Source: Pseudomonas sp. MWU15-20650
Lineage (GTDB): Bacteria; Pseudomonadota; Gammaproteobacteria; Pseudomonadales; Pseudomonadaceae
NCBI RefSeq assembly: GCF_023242475.1
Contig: NZ_JALJFG010000004.1
Coordinates: 124,001-188,000, forward strand
DNA: 64,000 bases
Reading direction: 5' to 3'
The position numbers were made by a program, and so were the translations under genes. Below the pieces are notes generated by a model that saw nothing but the letters and a program-made list of their open reading frames with translations, had not been told where the DNA came from and searched no databases. Shown here piece after piece: positions 59,998-64,000 of this stretch (the stretch's first letter is position 1; every line of letters starts with the position of its first letter).

Positions 59998-61389
59998 ATG
60001 AACGCTATTTCCCACCTGACCCACGCCCTGTCGATCAACCCCGCCACGGGCGAAACAGTCGGCAGCTACCCCTACGAAAGCGCGTCCCAACTGGATGCAG
60101 CCCTCGACCGTTCCACCACCGCCTTCCGCACCTGGCGGCGCCAGCCGGTCGGGCAACGCGCCGAACGGCTCTTGGCCCTGGCCAGCGCCCTGCGTGAACA
60201 AGCCGAAGACATGGCGCAAATGATCACCCTGGAAATGGGCAAACCCATCGCCCAGGCCCGCGCCGAAGTCGAAAAGTGCGCGCAACTGAGCGAGTGGTAC
60301 GCCGCCCACGGCCCCGCCATGCTCGCCCCGGAGCCCACCCTGGTGGACAACGGCAGCGCCCAGATCGAATACCGCCCCCTGGGCCCGATCCTCGCCGTGA
60401 TGCCGTGGAACTTCCCGGTGTGGCAAGTGCTGCGCGGCGCCGTGCCGACGCTCCTTGCCGGCAACACCTACGTGCTTAAACACGCACCGAACGTCATGGG
60501 CAGCGCCTACCTGATCCAACAGGCATTGCGCAAAGCCGGCTTTGCCGATGGCGTGTTCGAAGTGATCAACGTGACCCAGGACGGCGTCTCCAACGCTATC
60601 GCCGACCCACGCATCGCCGCCGTGACCCTGACCGGCAGCGTGCGCGCCGGTATCGCCATCGGCTCCCAGGCGGGGGCGGCGCTGAAAAAGTGCGTGCTGG
60701 AACTGGGGGGCTCCGACCCGTTTATCGTGCTCAACGACGCCGACCTCGACGCCGCTGTGCAGGCGGCGGTGATCGGCCGCTTCCAGAACAGCGGCCAGGT
60801 CTGCGCCGCCGCCAAGCGCCTGATCATCGAAGCAGGTGTGGTGGAAGCGTTCACCGCCAAATTCCTCGAAGCCAGCCGCGCGCTGGTCATGGGCGACCCC
60901 ACCTCAACCGCCACCTACATCGGCCCCATGGCCCGTTTCGACCTGCGCGACGAACTGCACGGCCAGGTCCAGGCTACTCTGGTAGAAGGCGCCACTCTGC
61001 TGCTGGGCGGCAACACCGTCAGCGGTGCCGGCAACTACTACGAACCCACCGTACTGGCCAACGTCACCGACCAGATGACCTCGTTCAAACAGGAACTGTT
61101 CGGCCCCGTAGCCTCCATCATCACCGCCCGCGACGCCGAGCACGCCGTGGCCCTGGCCAACGACAGCGAATTCGGTCTGACCGCCAGTCTCTTCACCAAC
61201 GACCCGGCGAAAGCGCGGGATATCGCCAACCAACTGGAAACCGGCGGGGTGTTCGTCAATTCGTTTAGCGTGTCCGACCCTAGGGTGGCGTTCGGGGGCG
61301 TGAAGAAAAGCGGCTTTGGGCGCGAGTTGTCGCACTTTGGCGTGCGCGAATTCTGCAATGCGCAGACGGTGTGGCTGGATCGCAAGTAA
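59998..61389 (+). CDS. NAD(P)-dependent succinate-semialdehyde-type dehydrogenase
   Basis: 463-aa aldehyde dehydrogenase, Sad/YneI-like. Glu in VLELGGSDPFIVL, catalytic Cys in NSGQVCAAAKR and the NAD loop MPWNFPVWQVLRG are intact. Compact N-terminus (SINPATGETVGSYPYES) resembles E. coli Sad (succinate-semialdehyde). Divergent LysR upstream. A 9-bp stem hairpin (GGGCGCCAC/GTGGCGCCC, 61403-61430) follows the stop. Confidence 0.9.
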   Translation: MNAISHLTHALSINPATGETVGSYPYESASQLDAALDRSTTAFRTWRRQPVGQRAERLLALASALREQAEDMAQMITLEMGKPIAQARAEVEKCAQLSEWYAAHGPAMLAPEPTLVDNGSAQIEYRPLGPILAVMPWNFPVWQVLRGAVPTLLAGNTYVLKHAPNVMGSAYLIQQALRKAGFADGVFEVINVTQDGVSNAIADPRIAAVTLTGSVRAGIAIGSQAGAALKKCVLELGGSDPFIVLNDADLDAAVQAAVIGRFQNSGQVCAAAKRLIIEAGVVEAFTAKFLEASRALVMGDPTSTATYIGPMARFDLRDELHGQVQATLVEGATLLLGGNTVSGAGNYYEPTVLANVTDQMTSFKQELFGPVASIITARDAEHAVALANDSEFGLTASLFTNDPAKARDIANQLETGGVFVNSFSVSDPRVAFGGVKKSGFGRELSHFGVREFCNAQTVWLDRK

Positions 61390-61402
61390 GGCGAACAGTC
61401 AT

Positions 61403-61430
61403 GGGCGCCACGGCGACAGGTGTGGCGCCC
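61403..61430 (+). terminator. Hairpin after the aldehyde dehydrogenase gene
   Basis: 9-bp GC-rich perfect arms with a 10-nt loop, 13 nt after the stop. No T-run. Confidence 0.4.
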
Positions 61431-61579
61431 AGCACGCAAGACAAGCGTGTCGACACAGTGATGCCACATTGATATCATTCACCCTGGCTCTGTGACTTCT
61501 CGAAATGTCGGGCGACGCACTCGCACTCAGCCCTGAACTTACGCCCCACGCGTCACCTGAAAACCCAACAAGGATGTTA

Positions 61580-62323
61580 ATGTTGCGCTGGTTAAAAAAC
61601 CCCTATCTCGTGGTTTTAGTGTTGTGGCTGAGCGCCATTGCGCTAACCTATCTGTCGTCAAATGGACTGGTGGCCGCTGCCACCATCTTCTTTACCGGAC
61701 TTCTGCCCTTTATATTCATTTGGTTATGGCTCGCCGTATCAAACACAGGGATAAGTGTACGCAGCTATTTTTCGAAATGGCACACAGGCATACTGTTAAC
61801 CTGGCTTATTTTTATTTACTCGATTTTCGCAAAACAATGGGCGGCGGCACTCATCAATGAGATCTTTCATATTGATGCCAACAGCCTGGGCATAACTTAT
61901 ACCTTGTTAGCCGCGCTCTTTGCGCCCTTCGGCCTGCTCTATCAAGAAAGTTTCCTGGCGAGCCTATGGAGTGCGTTCATCATCGTTTCGGTGTGTATGG
62001 CGGGCATAATACCCATCCTGTTGATTTTGCCGGTTGCCTTCAAGAAACTGGCTAAATTCACACTGTTAGTTTTTGCGGTTGCGTTTTTTTCATCTGTTTT
62101 TATTGGCATCACCGCCAACTTGTCCGCCCACAAACAGATGCTCGTTGAGAAGTTCGCGCTCTGGGCCGACTTCAACGCACACCACTTATGCAGCGATGAC
62201 TGGGCCAGCACAGCGGAAAGTGTAGTATTTCTAGGCGGCAACCGAGTACTGGCTTACTTCCCGAAAAATCCTGATGGCCGTCGGTTCATGCCAAAAACAT
62301 GTAACTTTGGAAAAAATATTTAG
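61580..62323 (+). CDS. Orphan multi-TM membrane protein
   Basis: About 247 aa from MLRWLKNPYLVV. AAGGA lies 7 nt upstream of ATG 61580; a longer frame to 61505 has no RBS. Five hydrophobic segments between residues 8 and 180, then a periplasmic-looking tail with two or three Cys (CSDDWASTAESVVF, PKTCNFG). AT-richer than neighbouring metabolic genes. I do not recognise the family; possibly acquired. Confidence 0.6.
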   Translation: MLRWLKNPYLVVLVLWLSAIALTYLSSNGLVAAATIFFTGLLPFIFIWLWLAVSNTGISVRSYFSKWHTGILLTWLIFIYSIFAKQWAAALINEIFHIDANSLGITYTLLAALFAPFGLLYQESFLASLWSAFIIVSVCMAGIIPILLILPVAFKKLAKFTLLVFAVAFFSSVFIGITANLSAHKQMLVEKFALWADFNAHHLCSDDWASTAESVVFLGGNRVLAYFPKNPDGRRFMPKTCNFGKNI

Positions 62324-62452
62324 CACCGTCATTGACGGTCAACGAAAATGGGGCGACGACAAATCTTCCGGTGGATCCTTTGCCTGAAACCCCAGCAGAG
62401 TGGCGCCCTGACAGCACCTTGACTGACAACCGCCCTAGAAGGATCCCCGTAA

Positions 62453-63277
62453 ATGCCCTCGATGATAAACGCCCAACCGCTTACTGAGTACCTTCGCCCT
62501 CTGTTGAAAGATGCAGAGGTTTACTACGACTGGCCGTTTAACCTAGCACGCGCCGAGGAAGTCTCCGGAGTCAGCTTTTCCGAGGGGGACAGCTGGCTCT
62601 ATAAGTTGAGTATTTTAAAGTCTGCCTTAAGCGAGCAACTTCGCAACAGTGAAGACCCCACCCTTCACCTCAAGGTGGCAAAATACTTCATCTCTGAATG
62701 GGGCGGTGTCGCAGGCAACAAGCAGTTAGAGCGCATCGTAGAGACGACTCGTCTACGCGCGGAAAAGGGAAAAGCTTACTTTGATGACATCTCGATGGAT
62801 GGTATTAGTAGTTGGTCAAAATATTTGACACTCCTGCATGACTGGGCCCCCATCTACGATTCTCGCGTCAGCTATTCGATTAACGTCATTAACTTCATGG
62901 CAGGCAACACAAGTCAATTCTACGCAATGCCGGCGGGCCGCAGCCCACGACTCAACCTCATTGACATAGAGACCTTATTTGTCCTGCCACTGGTTACCAA
63001 AGGGCGCATCAACGAGCAGCACCTGCAACATCCGCACTTTTCTGCCCGCAGCAAGAAAATATTTCACATTGCCGCAGATAAAACCTATAGCGCCTATATA
63101 AAACTGCTCGATGAAACGGCCCTGAACCTCGCGAATGAGATGCCATCCAACCCAAAACTCAACCTCAGCGGCCGTCATATCATTGAGGCAATGCTGTTCG
63201 CGATGGCACCGACGAAAATACTCTCGGACCTGATGTCACATTTAGCAAAATCCGCGAACACATCGCCGATTCGCTGA
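62453..63277 (+). CDS. Orphan soluble protein, unknown
   Basis: 274 aa from ATG 62453. Helical-looking, with KYFISEWGGVAGNKQLERIV, WAPIYDSRVSYSINVINFMAG and a C-terminal LNLSGRHIIEAMLFAMAP. The YDSRV...IEAMLF spacing recalls uncharacterised proteins I cannot name. No signal peptide. The 129-nt gap before it contains no strong promoter; it may be cotranscribed with the preceding membrane gene. Confidence 0.58.
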   Translation: MPSMINAQPLTEYLRPLLKDAEVYYDWPFNLARAEEVSGVSFSEGDSWLYKLSILKSALSEQLRNSEDPTLHLKVAKYFISEWGGVAGNKQLERIVETTRLRAEKGKAYFDDISMDGISSWSKYLTLLHDWAPIYDSRVSYSINVINFMAGNTSQFYAMPAGRSPRLNLIDIETLFVLPLVTKGRINEQHLQHPHFSARSKKIFHIAADKTYSAYIKLLDETALNLANEMPSNPKLNLSGRHIIEAMLFAMAPTKILSDLMSHLAKSANTSPIR

Positions 63278-63335
63278 CGGATGCGCCTCACACACCACTG
63301 GAACTCCCCCCTACGTCCCGCAATCGACTACCATA

Positions 63336-63505
63336 CCGCGCCGGTTCCCAAACGGGACTAATAGGGAATTCGAAGCGCGGTACCCGCGTTAATCGAAACT
63401 GCCCCCGCAACTGTAGGTGCTGAGCCTGCTCCACACTGCCACTGGGCCTTGCCCGGGAAGGCGGGAGCGAGGCGACGACGCATCAGTCAGGAGACCTGCC
63501 GGCCC
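63336..63505 (+). ncRNA. Cobalamin (B12) riboswitch
   Basis: The conserved blocks of the class appear in order: CCGGTTCCC, then GGGACTAATAGGGAA, CTGCCCCCGCAACTGTA, GCCACTGGGCC, CGGGAAGGCG and finally AGTCAGGAGACCTGCC. The switch sits 125 nt upstream of the substrate-binding gene ATG, with a further hairpin between (about 63515-63560) that may sequester the RBS. Confidence 0.93.
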
Positions 63506-63629
63506 AGCACAATCACGACCGGCGGGGTGTCCGGGAAGGACATCCTGGCCCTGCACCGGCAGCGTTCAAGGGCGTATTTCCGAACCGTACCTCCCCCGCT
63601 ACACGTAGGGTTCACACGGAGATCGCCCC

Positions 63630-64000
63630 ATGCTGCCACGCCTTACCGCCCTGATGACCGGCCTGGGTTGCTGTGCCCTGGCCCAAGCGATGCCGACTCA
63701 CTACCCGCTGACGCTACAGAACTGCGGCAGCACCCTCACGTTCCAGCAGGCGCCCGCGCGTAGCGTGACTATCGGTCAGGCCGCCACTGAAATGCTGTAC
63801 GCCTTGGGCGTGGCCAATAACGTGGTCGGCACCTCGCTGTGGTTCAACAGCGTTCTGCCACAGTTCAAGGCGCAGAACGACCACATCGAACGCCTGGCCA
63901 ACAACGAGCCGAGCTTTGAAGCGGTGGTTGCCAAGCGCCCGCAACTGGTGGCGGCCGAGCTGGAATGGGTGGTAGGCCCGCAAGGCGTGGTGGGCACCCG
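63630..64000 (+). CDS. ABC transporter substrate-binding protein, probably corrinoid/B12 (partial)
   Basis: First about 123 residues of a periplasmic binding protein, cut by the right edge. Signal peptide MLPRLTALMTGLGCCALAQA, then a BtuF/FepB-like N-lobe (QQAPARSVTIGQAATEMLYALGVANNVVGTS). The cobalamin riboswitch directly upstream points to a corrinoid or cobalt-linked substrate rather than siderophore. The remainder of the operon is outside the window. Confidence 0.85.
   Translation, partial: MLPRLTALMTGLGCCALAQAMPTHYPLTLQNCGSTLTFQQAPARSVTIGQAATEMLYALGVANNVVGTSLWFNSVLPQFKAQNDHIERLANNEPSFEAVVAKRPQLVAAELEWVVGPQGVVGT

Overview
The window reads as chromosome of a Pseudomonas of the P. fluorescens group. 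Several syntenic blocks support this: purF-cvpA-dedD-folC-accD, then trpF-truA-fimV-usg-asd-leuB-leuD-leuC. An RsmE-type CsrA protein and clusters of Pseudomonas REP/REPIN palindromes point the same way. No sequence search was run, so the species is an inference.

Layout. 1-4.4 kb: ribose-type ABC operon rbsBACR (minus strand; rbsR runs off the left edge) with a promoter and a LacI-type operator. 4.5-5.9 kb: periplasmic glutaminase-asparaginase ansB behind a textbook sigma-54 control region (two AauR-like boxes, IHF site, -24/-12). 6-17 kb: accessory stretch with a DsbB-like/DUF5993 pair, an AraC regulator and divergent MFS pump, a phage lysis-cassette relic, a DUF2975/XRE pair, a SufR-like regulator, a GNAT enzyme, a secreted NTF2-like protein, a histidine kinase whose response regulator seems lost, and an SOS-boxed DUF1654-endA pair. 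17-22 kb: SPOR lipoprotein, rsmE, two small proteins, a HAD phosphatase, and a DUF969-DUF979-pcp pyroglutamyl operon. 22.6-24.8 kb: tRNA-Val, a PuuB-like oxidase, two tRNA-Asp and another tRNA-Val. 24.8-44.3 kb: the core biosynthetic block (SDR-metZ, purF to fimV, usg-asd, leu genes with a divergent LysR gene). 44.4-47.7 kb: a five-PAS GGDEF-EAL protein. 47.7-49.2 kb: a putative type III effector operon behind an hrp box. 49.5-52.4 kb: dusC, thioesterase, hydrolase and TetR genes. 52.5-57.1 kb: a duplicated tRNA-Glu/tRNA-Ala pair, gltX, a composite REP cluster and uvrB. 57.5-64 kb: tyrB, a LysR gene and divergent aldehyde dehydrogenase, two orphan genes, then a cobalamin riboswitch before a partial ABC substrate-binding gene.

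The most interesting signals are the hrp-box operon at 47.7-49.2 kb (a Cys/His protease-like protein plus a frameshifted relative), the LexA box in front of DUF1654-endA, the lambda-R-like endolysin relic at 9.3-9.7 kb, the response-regulator tail fused by overlap to the kinase at 15.6 kb, and the complete sigma-54 promoter of ansB. All functional calls rest on motif recognition and gene order.
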